Origin: Dugong dugon | Taxonomy: Eukaryota; Chordata; Mammalia; Sirenia; Dugongidae | DNA length: 64,000 nt | Direction: 5' to 3' | Assembly: GCA_030035585.1 (NCBI GenBank) | Contig: CM057461.1 | Coordinates: 166,543,624 to 166,607,623, forward strand | Shown: positions 10,291-20,485 of the stretch, piece by piece | How positions within the stretch are numbered: position 1 is the first letter of the stretch | Layout: every line of letters starts with the position of its first letter | Translations under genes and position numbers: made by a program | Notes under the pieces: model-generated | Seen by the model: the letters and a program-made list of their open reading frames with translations, nothing else | Database searches by the model: none | What the model was told of the DNA's origin: nothing

Positions 10291-11995
10291 TAGGTAGGCT
10301 GGCTCCATCCTAGAGGTGATTCTGGAGATTGGATAAAGAGGTCAGGCAAGAGAAAAAAGTGTGGAAGAATTTTTACTTTGCAATAGGAGTTCAGAATTGG
10401 GGGCTATCACACAGACAGTTAAGACGTGAATGATTGTGTGGGTGTTCAAGGAAAATTGAGTATTCCAGAGACTGGACAATTTAATTTCAAGTGTCCAGCT
10501 AAGCTTGTGGAAAAGTAGCTAGGCTAGGTTGAGAACATTTCTATCTTCAGCCCATAACCTATCTATAGGTTTCATACTTGCTAGAAAATCGTGGATCTGC
10601 TACTTCTCCTTTTCTAGTTGCTGTTTTTAAAATGTAGAGTCATGTGGTTCTTGTTAGTCACTTCATGTCTGCACAGCCCTTGGCAATCTACTAGGAGCGG
10701 ATAGTAAAAATTGATTTTACTGCTTCATTCTTTTTGCTTTGGGTTTAACATATACAGTAAACAGCAAAATCATTTGCTCAGTTAGCTGAATATAGCTAGG
10801 ACTTGAAGCATCAATAAGTGAAGTATTCCCATCAGGCATCAGGATTGATATTGAAATAAGCCCAAGGATCACAACTCTGCTCTTTGTGACTGAGAGTTCA
10901 TGTAATGTCTCTTTCCTGCATTCTTCTTTTATACTCCAATTTTCCAGTCCGTTTCAAAAATATTTTTTAAGAGAAGGAAAGTGACAAAACCTTATTTGTG
11001 GGTTAATGATGAGTTAATACCTTCAAACAGTGACTGCTACGATTTAAAATATGAAACCATATCACTTTCCGACAGATGAGATGTAGAAGCTGTTGTTGAA
11101 AGTGTGTTTTAACAGGGAGGAGGGAGATTTCCGCCACAACAGACAGAATCCAATATGGCTGCCACTCGGAGGGAGTCATGGCCTTCCTAGGGTTTACTCT
11201 GAACTTTTAGTAGGAATGTGATTATTATTCAGCTATTTCTCAATATGATACCTCAATCCTTCCAAAGTATCAAAAGAGAGAGGTTTAGAAATATTTTTAG
11301 CAACACGACCTATGATGTGCAAATAATGAGGAACAAGGCCGGTGAAGAACTATTTTCAATTTCAGTTACCTCCATGGTATGCCTGGTTACATACAGCTCA
11401 CCTACCGAGGGCAAACTTCTCAGTTCAGAATATAGCATCCCAGATTTCACAGTGGTCTTAGGGCTTCAAAACAGTTAAATCCTTTACAATCCTTGTAAAA
11501 CCATATATAGCAGCTGTCTGCTTTCCAGGCTCAGCTCTGTGGTGAAAACGATTGAACTCTTTCAGTCTAGACCTTTGGACTAATCTGATGAAATGGATCT
11601 GAAAAAAGCTATTATTAAGGGCCTGCTCTTATCTCACATTTTACTGATTGGGATAGTTTTCAGTCTGTCTGTATTCAGATTATCAGTCAGTATTATCACA
11701 ATAAAATAAAGGAATGGAGTTGTTTCAGTGTTTCATTAAGTATGCTGGTCATTTAGACAATCAGCCAGCCAGCTGGCAATATTCATAGAGGCTGCTCTGG
11801 GCCATGCATGACTCTAGGTGATTCAAAGACTCATAGCTCTTAGCTTACCAGAAATACTCGATGAACAATCAATCATTGGATTCCCCTTACTCTGAAGAGT
11901 AGATTCCAGCTGGGGTTGCTCAGGCAGGGCAATGCCAACACAAAACCCTATGGATGGAAAGCAGGTATAAATTTTACCAAAAAAAAAAAAAAAAT
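10291..11995. other. Unique intergenic DNA, 1.7 kb
   Basis: No repeat recognised. A YY1-like core, ccaatatggctgcc, sits at 11150-11163 beside a CCAAT box in an otherwise unremarkable stretch. The 86-codon frame at 11218-11478 has no recognisable family. Confidence 0.45.
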
Positions 11996-12187
11996 CAAAG
12001 CCATTGCCAAGGAGTCAATTCTGACCCAAGGAGCCCTGCTTGGCTGCTAACCCAAAGGTCGGCAGTTCAAGCCCACCAGCCACTCCATGGGAGAAAGATG
12101 TGGCAGTCTGCTTTCGCAAAGATTTGTAGACTTAGAAACCCTATGGGGCAGTTTTTCTCTGTTCTATAGGGTTACTATGAGTATGAA
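11996..12187 (+). repeat. Two AfroSINE pieces joined head to head
   Basis: A ~32-base minus-strand AfroSINE end ('caaagccattgccaaggag', 11996-12027), preceded by A16, is fused to a plus-strand AfroSINE starting 'aaggagccctgcttgg' (12028-12187). The plus copy lacks its A-box bases (cgcagtggttaagcgct). Confidence 0.85.
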
Positions 12188-12849
12188 TCTTAGGAAGGGA
12201 TTCTATATCTAACAATTTTCTTTATTTTAGTAACTCAACTTCAGATTTTAATTTCTGACACTAAGCTTCATTCTGCTAAGCTAGTGGAAAGATACCTTAA
12301 CCTCAGTCCTTTCTGGGGTTTCCCCATCTCTCCACAGGGCTGTGTGTAAATTCTGGATCTTAGGCAACGTTAAGGCCCTAGGGTAGGGTGCTACCAGATC
12401 TTTCCACATCTGTTCATTTCCATTGTTTCTCTCTTATTCACCCTCTAGGAATGGCAACTCTCAGTCACTTTCATGCTCCGCTTGGGGCAGGGATATCTTG
12501 GGTTAGGCAGTCTCTAGTCCCATCGGCCTATGTGCAGACTACAGCCACTCCCTTCCTTCTCTGAGGTCTTGCTGCCTTCTAGGTGGTGGCACCAAGGAGT
12601 GAAGCGTATGTCCCCTCTGCTCCCGTGACCTACCTCTCTCTTCCCTGACATCTGAGGGAGTCTCTTTAGGAGCTGAGGGAAATCTTTTTCCCTTGAGATT
12701 TCTTTGACAGCATCCTTTACCCTCAGGACTTTTCCTAAACAAATGGCAGAAGGAGTAGTGGGGATAGTTCTGCCTTTTTCTGTGGCACTTTCTTTCTCTG
12801 AGGCAATGAAAAGCAGTGGCAGGTTATGGGAACATGGGGAGGAGATGGG
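12188..12849. other. Unique intergenic DNA
   Basis: No repeat recognised. The minus-strand 129-codon frame over 12514-12903 has no known domain and runs into duplicated block B; it is not called as a gene. Confidence 0.5.
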
Positions 12850-13068
12850 GAGAAGAAGTGAAATGAGATAATACTGGGAATGAAAAATGAGTGATTCTTT
12901 CAAAATATCATCCCTTAATATCCCTATGGATCTAAATGTACATACTCATCAAAATGCCAGCAAGGGAAGGGGATGAAGGAGATAGGAAGAAAGGAGAACC
13001 CAACTAATGTGTGATTTGAGACATGGCTGTGTGTTCTCAATGGTTCCTCTTTATAATTGGATACAAAC
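12850..13068 (+). repeat. Duplicated block B (source copy)
   Basis: Matches 9153-9371 over 219 ungapped bases (offset 3697) with 14 mismatches (~6.4%). It is unique DNA that lies intact in its own context here. Confidence 0.92.
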
Positions 13069-13238
13069 GGGTAGCTCTTAAAAATTACTGCTTAAGATTG
13101 GATGATCTTACAGTACAGTGGACAATGACCAAATGGCCTGGAGGTAATTGGAATGTAGGATACTTTTTTGGAGTAAGAGGTGAGTGCAAGGAAGAGAAAG
13201 AAAAGTTCTCTAAAATTATTTTTCCTCTTGCTTTGTGA

Positions 13239-13450
13239 GGAGTCCTGGTGGCCCACTGGTCAAGTGCTTGGCTGCTAACCAAAAGGTCAGCAGTTCGAAC
13301 CCACCAGCCACTTCCCAGGAGAAAGATGTGGCAGTCTACTTCTGTGAAGATTTACAGATTTGGAAACCTATGGGGCAGTTCCACTCTGTTTTTTAGGGTC
13401 GCTAGTAGTTGGAATCGACTTGATGACAATGAGTTGGTTGTTTTGTTTTT
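13239..13450 (+). repeat. AfroSINE, full length
   Basis: Long form from 'gagtcctggtggcccactgg' to a T-rich tail. Flanks tttcctcttgctttgtga (ending 13238) and tttcctgctttgtga (13451-13465) are the target-site duplication with a small gap. Confidence 0.92.
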
Positions 13451-13465
13451 TTTCCTGCTTTGTGA

Positions 13466-14166
13466 AGGTAGAACAACTGACTCAAAGAATGTTAGTGACT
13501 TGTTGGGGAGCAGTAAGTTTTATCATTTCTTTAAAGTGTGGAAAGATTAAAAGACTTGCTTCAAATTTTCTAGTTTACACAGGAATGGAACTGAACTCAA
13601 GTCTTTGGGGTTCCTTTCCTTTGTTCTCTCCAGGAAGTTTCTATATGCTGCCAAAGTATTTAACACTGGTTATTTTAAGGAGAAGAACAAACTGAAAAAG
13701 GGCTTCTTCCTTAGTGCCAACACTATTTTAAGGGGCTTCTGAGATAAAACCCTTGGTCAAAATAACTGTTCCTTGGCAGTTTATTTCCAGGAACTGAAGA
13801 TGTCATCTAAGGACTTGGATTGCATGCAGTTAATCACCATCGTATTCCCACACTCGGAAACCCAGTCCAGATGCATGGCCAGATGGCCCAGTGGCCCCAC
13901 AGGGCCACTGCTCTGGCCTGAGAGAACAAGAACCAGAGAGAAAGAGGAATTTTACCCAGTGGCTGCTGCAACTCCAGCTGTTGATCCGTTTCCAGACATG
14001 AGCACAGTGATGGTCTGGCTGACAAAAGAATGACACGTATTCTAGACAGAGCGAGAACGGCCAAAGATGTGCTTCAATAAACGTGTGCCGTCTCATGAGC
14101 ATCCAGAAGACGAGTGAAGCCTAGTTTAATTTTTTTCTTCAGTATTATTTGAAATGATGCATTTTG
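13466..14166. other. Unique intergenic DNA
   Basis: No repeat recognised. Short frames on both strands at 13773-14102 overlap each other and show no family resemblance. Confidence 0.5.
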
Positions 14167-14322
14167 TGATTTTGTCTTGACTTTGTTATTCAAATATGGT
14201 TCATGGACCAGCAGCATCATTTGGAGCAGGTTAGAAATGCAGAATCTCAGATTCCACGCCAGACCCAATGACTCAGAATCTGCATTTTAACAAGATCCCA
14301 GGTAATTTGCATTAACACTGAG
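14167..14322 (-). repeat. MER5A (hAT-Charlie) DNA transposon
   Basis: Carries the MER5A signature 'atggttcatggaccagcagcatca', 'ttagaaatgcagaatctca' and 'tcccaggtaatttgcatt'. Non-autonomous ancient eutherian hAT element; strand assignment is tentative. Confidence 0.8.
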
Positions 14323-14409
14323 AGCACGGTAGAGAGCAAAAAATGTCAGGCCATAGTACTGAGTCAACAGGATTGGGTAGAAAACTTGGCTGTGGGCAGC
14401 ATTGGGTGG

Positions 14410-14600
14410 AGTGAAGAGGACCAGAATCTGAGATAGGAGACCTGGGCTCTAGACCAACCTCTGCTACTTCCCCTCTGTTTGACCCTGGGAAAATCACTTC
14501 TTTCTTTAGGCATGAATTTCCTTATTTTCAAACAGGAAGGATACTATATGACCTATTTACCTCAGGGTTGGTGAGGATCAAATTACATATTGCATCAGAA
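14410..14600 (+). repeat. MIR SINE
   Basis: 'ctctgctacttcccctctgtttgaccctgggaaaatcactt' followed by 'cagggttggtgaggatcaaatta', the MIR core and 3' part in sense orientation. Confidence 0.75.
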
Positions 14601-14868
14601 AATAATTATGTATAATGCACTCTTCAAATGCAAGGAGATAAAAATTGTTGTAATTGTTCAGCTCTACCTAAGATGGAATTTGGACTTTTTTGACTTTTGA
14701 AATGAGTCATAGCCCCTTTCTAAGTCAACTAGGAAGAAGATTAGGTGACAGGCGACAGCAGCCCATGACTCCAGGAAACATCTCATCTGAGCCACTCTCC
14801 TCAGAGATGAAGATAGAATTCTTACTAGTAAAAATGAATATAGGAAGGCACTATGTATGAAGTTAGCA

Positions 14869-15036
14869 GTGGTTCCAAACTTGAACTATTTATTACAATT
14901 ATCTGGGGATCTTTTAAAAAATACTGTTGCTGGGGTCACATCTCAGACCAACTTAATTAGAATCACTAGAGGTGAGACACATTTAAAAGCTTCCCAGGTG
15001 ATTCTAATGTGTAGTCAGGGTTGAGAACCAGAGATG
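14869..15036 (+). repeat. MER5A (hAT-Charlie), both ends visible
   Basis: Starts cagtggttccaaacttgaac and ends gggttgagaaccagagatg, the imperfect terminal inverted repeats of MER5A. 'cttcccaggtgattctaatg' lies between. Second MER5A within 550 bp. Confidence 0.82.
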
Positions 15037-15756
15037 AAGTGCTCGATCAGAACACATTGCTATGGACAATCGAACATTTCTTGTCATTGCAAACTGTGGA
15101 ATAAAACTAGGATAGGGAAATAGTTCTGCTTCTCCCATGCCTCCCCACCATGTTTCAAGAATTCCTCTTAAAGTAATTCATTTTAGAATTTGAACTTGGA
15201 GAATTGATTAAAAAAAAAGAAAAAAAAGGTAACTATCTCATTGTATAGCACCAGAAACTCTGAACACAAGTAATTCTCTAGATTGTCCATTATAATGTGA
15301 TATGCTGAAGTGGGGGCATTACAGCCCCTGTTTATTCACTTTATAAATAGGACTGATCAAAAGAGGGATGCAAAGAACTAGTGAATAGGCACTGGAACTC
15401 AAACTCAGGGGAAACCAAGGCAAAAAAGCAATTTTATTGTTTAGGGAAGACTCAGGAGCTTGAAGCAACAATTTCCACGTGCATGCTAGGTTTCTTTGGA
15501 CTTTGGTAAACCTTTCGTCTTTGTTCTGGGTCACGGAGGACATGGTCACTCATACTGGGTTCTTGTGTCTCTTCACCTCAGGGTTCACCTCTTCCATGAC
15601 TAGGGCCCCAGCTTAGCTGAGTATGTGGCTGTCCTCTCTGACACCATTTCTGTGGTCAGAAAGCCTACATCTTTGTACTATTAACAAAATTCCTTAAGTT
15701 CCTTAAGATGGGGGATGGTCTGCTAAGAAGGAAACCAGACCCTCCTAAATTACCAT
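15037..15756. other. Unique intergenic DNA
   Basis: Nothing recognised except an A-rich patch at 15211-15228. Confidence 0.5.
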
Positions 15757-15967
15757 AATTTTATGCAATCAATGTATACCTTCTATGTTTGTTTGCCAAC
15801 CGTGCCCTCCCTCTGTGAAGTATTTTTGTAAGTGTGCCATGCTAATTTTTTCACAGCAACATTTAAAAAAAAAAATTGGCATAGCGGTGCTTATGAAAAT
15901 ACCTTGCTAGGGGAGGGTATGGTTGGCAAACAAACATAGAGGGCGTGTATTATTTGTGTAAAAATAC
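15757..15967. repeat. Fold-back (MITE-like) element, copy 1
   Basis: About 210 bp forming one long imperfect hairpin. The left arm 'ctatgtttgtttgccaaccg' (from 15783) is mirrored by 'ggttggcaaacaaacatag' (15920-15938). Inner arms 'agtatttttgtaagtgtgcc' and the complement near 15880-15902 also pair. The outer right end is 'ttatttgtgtaaaaatac'. A sister copy lies at 34421. No coding capacity. Probably a non-autonomous DNA transposon; family unknown to me. Confidence 0.8.
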
Positions 15968-16030
15968 AGTGTATATATATATTTATATATTATAAACATT
16001 ATTTTTATATGTTGATACATATATATATAT
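15968..16030. repeat. AT-rich simple repeat
   Basis: (AT)n and (TATTT)-like low-complexity DNA between the fold-back element and the AfroSINE. Its (AT)n runs recur on the far side of the SINE. Confidence 0.85.
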
Positions 16031-16247
16031 ACAACCAAAAAAAAACTAAACCCGTTGCCATCGAGTGGATTCTGACTCATAGTAACCCTACAGGACAGAG
16101 TAGAACTGCCCCATGGGGTTTCCAAGGCTGTAATCTTTATGGAAGCAGACTGCCACTTCTTTCTCTCGCAGAGTAGCTGATGGGTTCAAGCTGCCAACCT
16201 TTTGGTCAGCAGCCAAGCGCTTAACCACTGCACCACCAGCGCTGCTT
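16031..16247 (-). repeat. AfroSINE, full length
   Basis: Minus-strand long form from 'aactaaacccgttgccatcgag' to 'gcaccaccagcgctgc'. It lies between acatatatatat repeats on both sides, which may be the target-site duplication. Confidence 0.92.
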
Positions 16248-16937
16248 TACATATATATATGTAGTGAGCCCATCGATACAGTGGACCTACCTAAACTTCA
16301 TGTTCTGAAGCATGAATCATGGGACACTGTGTGACATGCCATCCCCTCATCTCACATAATCACAAACAGATACTTACCTCGTTTAGTTTCTTTTTTTCTG
16401 AACAGCCTTAGCCTGGTCCTACAAATACCCGGTTAACTCTAAGGATCTAGTTGGTCACGCTTTGTTGACTAGCATTAGCTTGTCCTACTGGCAGAGGATC
16501 CCACTGCCCCGGCCCATCAGCTGAACCTTGCTGGTCAAGAATCAGATACCTCATTTTGTTCCTTTGATTGCTGACAGTGGCTCCAGGCACAGAACACTCT
16601 GGACTCAATCTGTCCAAAGCAGGGCACCACAAGACTCTTTCCCTGATAAGGGTTATTAACTCAGCCTCTACCACAGGTCTTTTCTAATGGGAATATTCCT
16701 CCCAGCTATCATGAAAACCAATGGGATTTAGATTTATTTGAGAGAAATTTCCTATAAAGTTAACTTTAATGGAACTCATTTAATATAGCAAAAGTAAAGC
16801 TGTAGTTGTATTTTCTCTGTAACTTTTACACTGAAAAGAGAAAAGAAAAAAGAAAAAAAAAACTTGATAGACAAGCAGTTATTTTAGGGGTTGTCTATAA
16901 AAAGTTATATCATTTACTCCCTATAACTACTTATCTA
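16248..16937. other. Unique intergenic DNA
   Basis: No repeat or gene recognised up to the TA dinucleotide (16938-16939) that marks the Tigger insertion. Confidence 0.5.
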
Positions 16938-17167
16938 TACAGTCACGCACTGCATAACGTCCATTCAGGCAACACCCGACCCCATACACATCCATGGTCC
17001 TATAAGGTTATAATACAGTGTATAACAGAAATCCCAATCGGAGAATGGGACATAGTGGACATAACTGGACATAGCGAAGGCAACAACTTTCCGCACGCAA
17101 CACTTGTATCTCCTGTCTCTTGTATACAGATTGATTGTGCTGCCAGAAATATAACGGTACAGTATAT

Positions 17168-19739
17168 TTGTTGTTGCTGTTAGGTGCTGTGGAATCTGTT
17201 CTGACTCATAGTGACCCAGTGTACAACAGAACAAAACATTGCCCGGTCCTGTGTCATCCTCACATTTGTTGCTATGTTTGAGCCCATTGTTGCAGCCACT
17301 GTGTCAATCCATCTCATTGAGGGTCTTCCTCTTTTTCACTGACACTCTACTTTCCCAAGCATGATGTCGTTCTCCAGGACTGATCCCTCCTGATATCATG
17401 TCCAAAGTACATGAGATGAAGTCTTGGGCATCCTCACTTATGAGGAGCATTCTGGCTGTACTTCTTCCAAGACAGATTTGTTTGTTCTTCTGGCAGTCCC
17501 TGTATATTCAATATTCTTCGCCAGCACCATAATTCAAAGGCACCAATTCTTCTTCGGTTTTCCTTATTCATTGACCAGCTTTTGCATGCATAGGAGGCGA
17601 TTGAAAATACCATGGCACACCTTACTCCTTGTCATGGTTTGAATTATGTCCCCCCAAAAATGTGGGTATCAATTTGGCTAGGCCATGATTCCCGGTACTG
17701 TGTGATTTTCCTGTATGTTGTAAACCTGCCTCTATGATGTTAATGAGGGAGGATGGGTGGCAGTTGTGTTAGTAAGGCAGGACCTGATCTACAAGACTGG
17801 ATTGTGTCCTGAGGCAATCTCCTGAGATATAAAAGACAGAAGTGAGTAGAGAGAGCCGGGGACCTCATACCTCAAGAAAGCAGTGCCGGGAGCAGAGCGC
17901 GTCCTTTGGACCGGGGTCCCTGCGCAGAGAAGCTCCTAGCCCAGGGGAACACTGAAGAGAAGAAGGCCGACAGAGAGAAAAAGCCTTCCCCTGGAGCTGA
18001 CGCCCTGAATTTGGACTTTTTATGAGGAAATAAACTCTTCGTTAAAACCATCCACTTGTGGTATTTCTGTTATGGCAGCACTAGATAACTAAGACACTCC
18101 TCAAAGTGACATCTTTGCTTTTTAACACTTTAAATACGTCTTTTGCAGCAGATTTGCCCAATGCAATACATCATTTGATTTCTTGACTGCTGCGTCCATG
18201 GGAGTTGATTGTGGATGCACGTAAATTGAAATGTTTGACAATCTCAATATTTTCTCCATTTATCATGATGTTGCTTATTGGTCCAATTGTGAGGAATTTT
18301 ATTTTCTTTATGTTGACGTGCAATCCATACTGAACGCTGCAGTCTTTGAACTTCATCAGTAAGTGCTTCAATTCCCCTTCACTTTCAGCAAGCAGTGTTG
18401 TGTCACTTGCATGTTATAGGTCATTAATGAGTCTTCCTCCAATCTTGATGCTGAGTTCTTCTTCATATAGTTCAGCTTCTCAGATTATTTGCTCAGAGTA
18501 CAGATCTGATAAGTATGGGAAAAGGATACAACCCTGACGTACACCTTTCCTGATTTTAAACTATTTAGTATCCGCTTGTTCTTTTGAACGAATGCCTCTT
18601 GGTTATGTACACGTTCTGCATGAGCACAGTTAAGTGTTCTGGAATTCCCATTCTTCACAATGTTATCCATAATTTGTTATGATCCACACAGTTGAATGCC
18701 TTTGCATAGTCAATAAAACACAGCTAAACAGCCTTCTGGTGTTCTCTGCTTTCAGCCAAGATTTATCTGACATCAGCAAGGATATCCTTTGTTCCATGTT
18801 ATCTTCTGAATCCAGCTTGAATTTCTGGCAGTTCCCTGTTGATGTATTGCTGCAGCCATTTTTGAATTGTCTTCAGCAAAATTTTACTTGGGTGTGATAT
18901 TAGTGGTATTGTTTGGTAATTTCCGCATTCTGTTGGATCACTTTCCTTTGGAATGGGCACAAATATGGATCTCTTCCAGTTGGTTGGCCAGGTAGCTATC
19001 TTCCAAATTTCTTGGCATAGACGCTGAGCACTTCCAGTGCTGCATACGTTTGTTGAAACACCTTAATTGGTATTCTGTCAATTCCTGGAGACTTGTTTTT
19101 CGCCAATGCCTTCAGTGCAACTTGGACTTCTTCCTTCAATACCATCAGTTCTTGATCATATGCTACCTCCTGAAATGGTTAACATCGACCAATTCTTTTT
19201 GGTACAGTGACTCTGTGTATTTCTTCCATCTTCTTTTGATGTTTCTTGTGTAGTTCAATATTTTGTTCATGGAATCCTTCAATATTGCAAGTCAAGGCTA
19301 AAACTTTTTCTTCAGTTCTTTCAGCTTGAGAAATGCCGAATCTGTTCTTCCCCTTTGGTTTTCTAACTCCGGGTCTTTGCACATTTCATTAGAATACTTT
19401 GCTTTCTCTTCTTGAGCCACCCTTTGAAATCTTCTGTTCAGCTCTTTTATGTCACCATTTCTTCTGTTCATTTTAACTACTCTACCTTCAAGAGCAAGTT
19501 TCAGGGTCTCTTTTGACATCCATTTTGGTCTTTTCTTTCTTTCATGACTTTTCAATAACCTTTTACTTTCTTCACATGTGCTGTCCTTGATGTCATCTGA
19601 CAACTATTCTGGTCTTGGGGCATTGCTGTTCATTGCGTCAAATCTATTCTTGAGATAGTCTATACATTCAGGTGGGATATACTCAAGGTTGTACTTTGGC
19701 TCTCATGGACTTGTTTTAATTTTCTTCATCTACATGTAT
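17168..19739 (-). mobile_element. RTE-clade LINE, 5'-truncated, inside Tigger
   Basis: Minus-strand RTE of ~2.1 kb once the nested LTR is removed. It begins at its 3' tail (ttgttgttgctgttaggtgc), passes through the reverse transcriptase region (about 18.2-19.0 kb) and is truncated at 'cttgttttaattttcttcat'. Imperfect 9-bp duplications acagtatat (17159-17167) and acagtacat (19740-19748) define both ends. The frames are broken in many places. RTE elements encode an APE-type endonuclease and a reverse transcriptase; only the RT and C-terminal part remains. Confidence 0.9.
17630..18096 (+). repeat. Solo LTR, MaLR-like, nested in RTE, fossil
   Basis: 467-bp LTR with TG...CA ends (tgtcatggtttg ... 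actaagaca) and a perfect 5-bp duplication ctcct (17625-17629, 18097-18101). It contains 'gagatataaaagacag' (TATA-like) and 'gaggaaataaactc' (AATAAA). Solo, without internal genes. Being inside an RTE, which is inside Tigger, it is the youngest of the three. Confidence 0.92.
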
Positions 19740-19991
19740 ACAGTACATATATAACCTATAATACATATGTCTTGATAGTCATAATGAACACCTGTTACTG
19801 GCTTATGAATGTACTGTACTGTACTTTCTATCATTATTTTATTGTGAACTTTCTGTACTTACAAATAAAAACTTTACCGTATAACAGTGTATGCTTCCAC
19901 TTGAAGACAGCGACATCCAATCTCATGTATCACGTGTCTCTTGAGTGTCATAGCATTATCTCTCATTTAATTTCCTTTCAAAGATATTACC

Positions 19992-20159
19992 ATGAAGTAT
20001 ACCACGGCTTTTAAACACAGCAAAACCAGTGCTTGTGACAGCAGCAGCAAGAGGCAAAGGAGAAGGATCAATCTGGGAGTGAAACAAAAGGTTATTAAAC
20101 AACACAAAGATGGAAAATCACTGAATGCTATTGCTCCCGATTTAGGCTTGTTCACGTAA
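19992..20159 (+). pseudogene. Tigger transposase N-terminal fragment (55 codons)
   Basis: An uninterrupted frame from ATG to TAA encodes 55 residues. The middle part, KRQRRRINLGVKQKVIKQ followed by HKDGKSLNAIAPDLGL, resembles the first CENP-B/pogo helix-turn-helix that Tigger transposases use to bind their ends. The rest of the DNA-binding region and the whole DDE catalytic domain are missing; the stop falls just before the right inverted repeat. It is most likely an inert remnant of a deletion-type Tigger. Whether any such short protein is made cannot be judged from sequence. Confidence 0.6.
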
Positions 20160-20235
20160 CATTCAAATTACACAGCGTCCTATCTCACAGCATGTATTGT
20201 GTATGTTAAGCAATACATGATTGTATATGCATATT

Positions 20236-20442
20236 AACCAAACCAGACCAAACCAAACCAAACCTAACCAAACCAGTTTCTGTTGAAGTGATTTTGACTC
20301 ATGGTGACCCCATGTGTATAGAGTAGAAATACTCCATAGGATTTTCAAGGAGGTGGCCCTTTGGAAGCAGATTGCCAGGCCTGTCTTCTGAGGTGTCTGT
20401 GGGTGGGTTCAAACCACCAACCTTTTGGTTAGTAGTTGAGCG

Positions 20443-20482
<40 letters not shown>
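20236..20482 (-). repeat. AfroSINE cut by a (TA)19 microsatellite
   Basis: A (CCAAA)n-like tail at 20236-20275 leads into a minus-strand AfroSINE (20268-20443). It stops at 'gttgagcgc', where the last ~30 bases of the head should follow. Instead there is a perfect (TA) run at 20444-20482. The microsatellite has replaced or interrupted the SINE head. Confidence 0.88.

Positions 20483-20485
<3 letters not shown>

Larger units (their letters stand above)
16940..20223 (+). mobile_element. Tigger (TcMar) DNA transposon, interrupted by an RTE
   Basis: Terminal inverted repeats cagtcacgcactgcataacg (16940) and the complement of 'gttaagcaatacatgattg' (ending 20223) are flanked by TA on both sides (16938-16939, 20224-20225), as in pogo/Tigger elements. 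Removing the RTE and its duplication leaves ~700 bp, so this is a non-autonomous deletion derivative. It keeps the start of the transposase (19992-20159) joined almost directly to the right end. Confidence 0.88.

Noticed and set aside
12514-12903. 129-codon minus-strand frame.
   Set aside because: No known domain; its N-terminal part is the duplicated block B, whose copy at 9.15 kb is not preserved as a frame.
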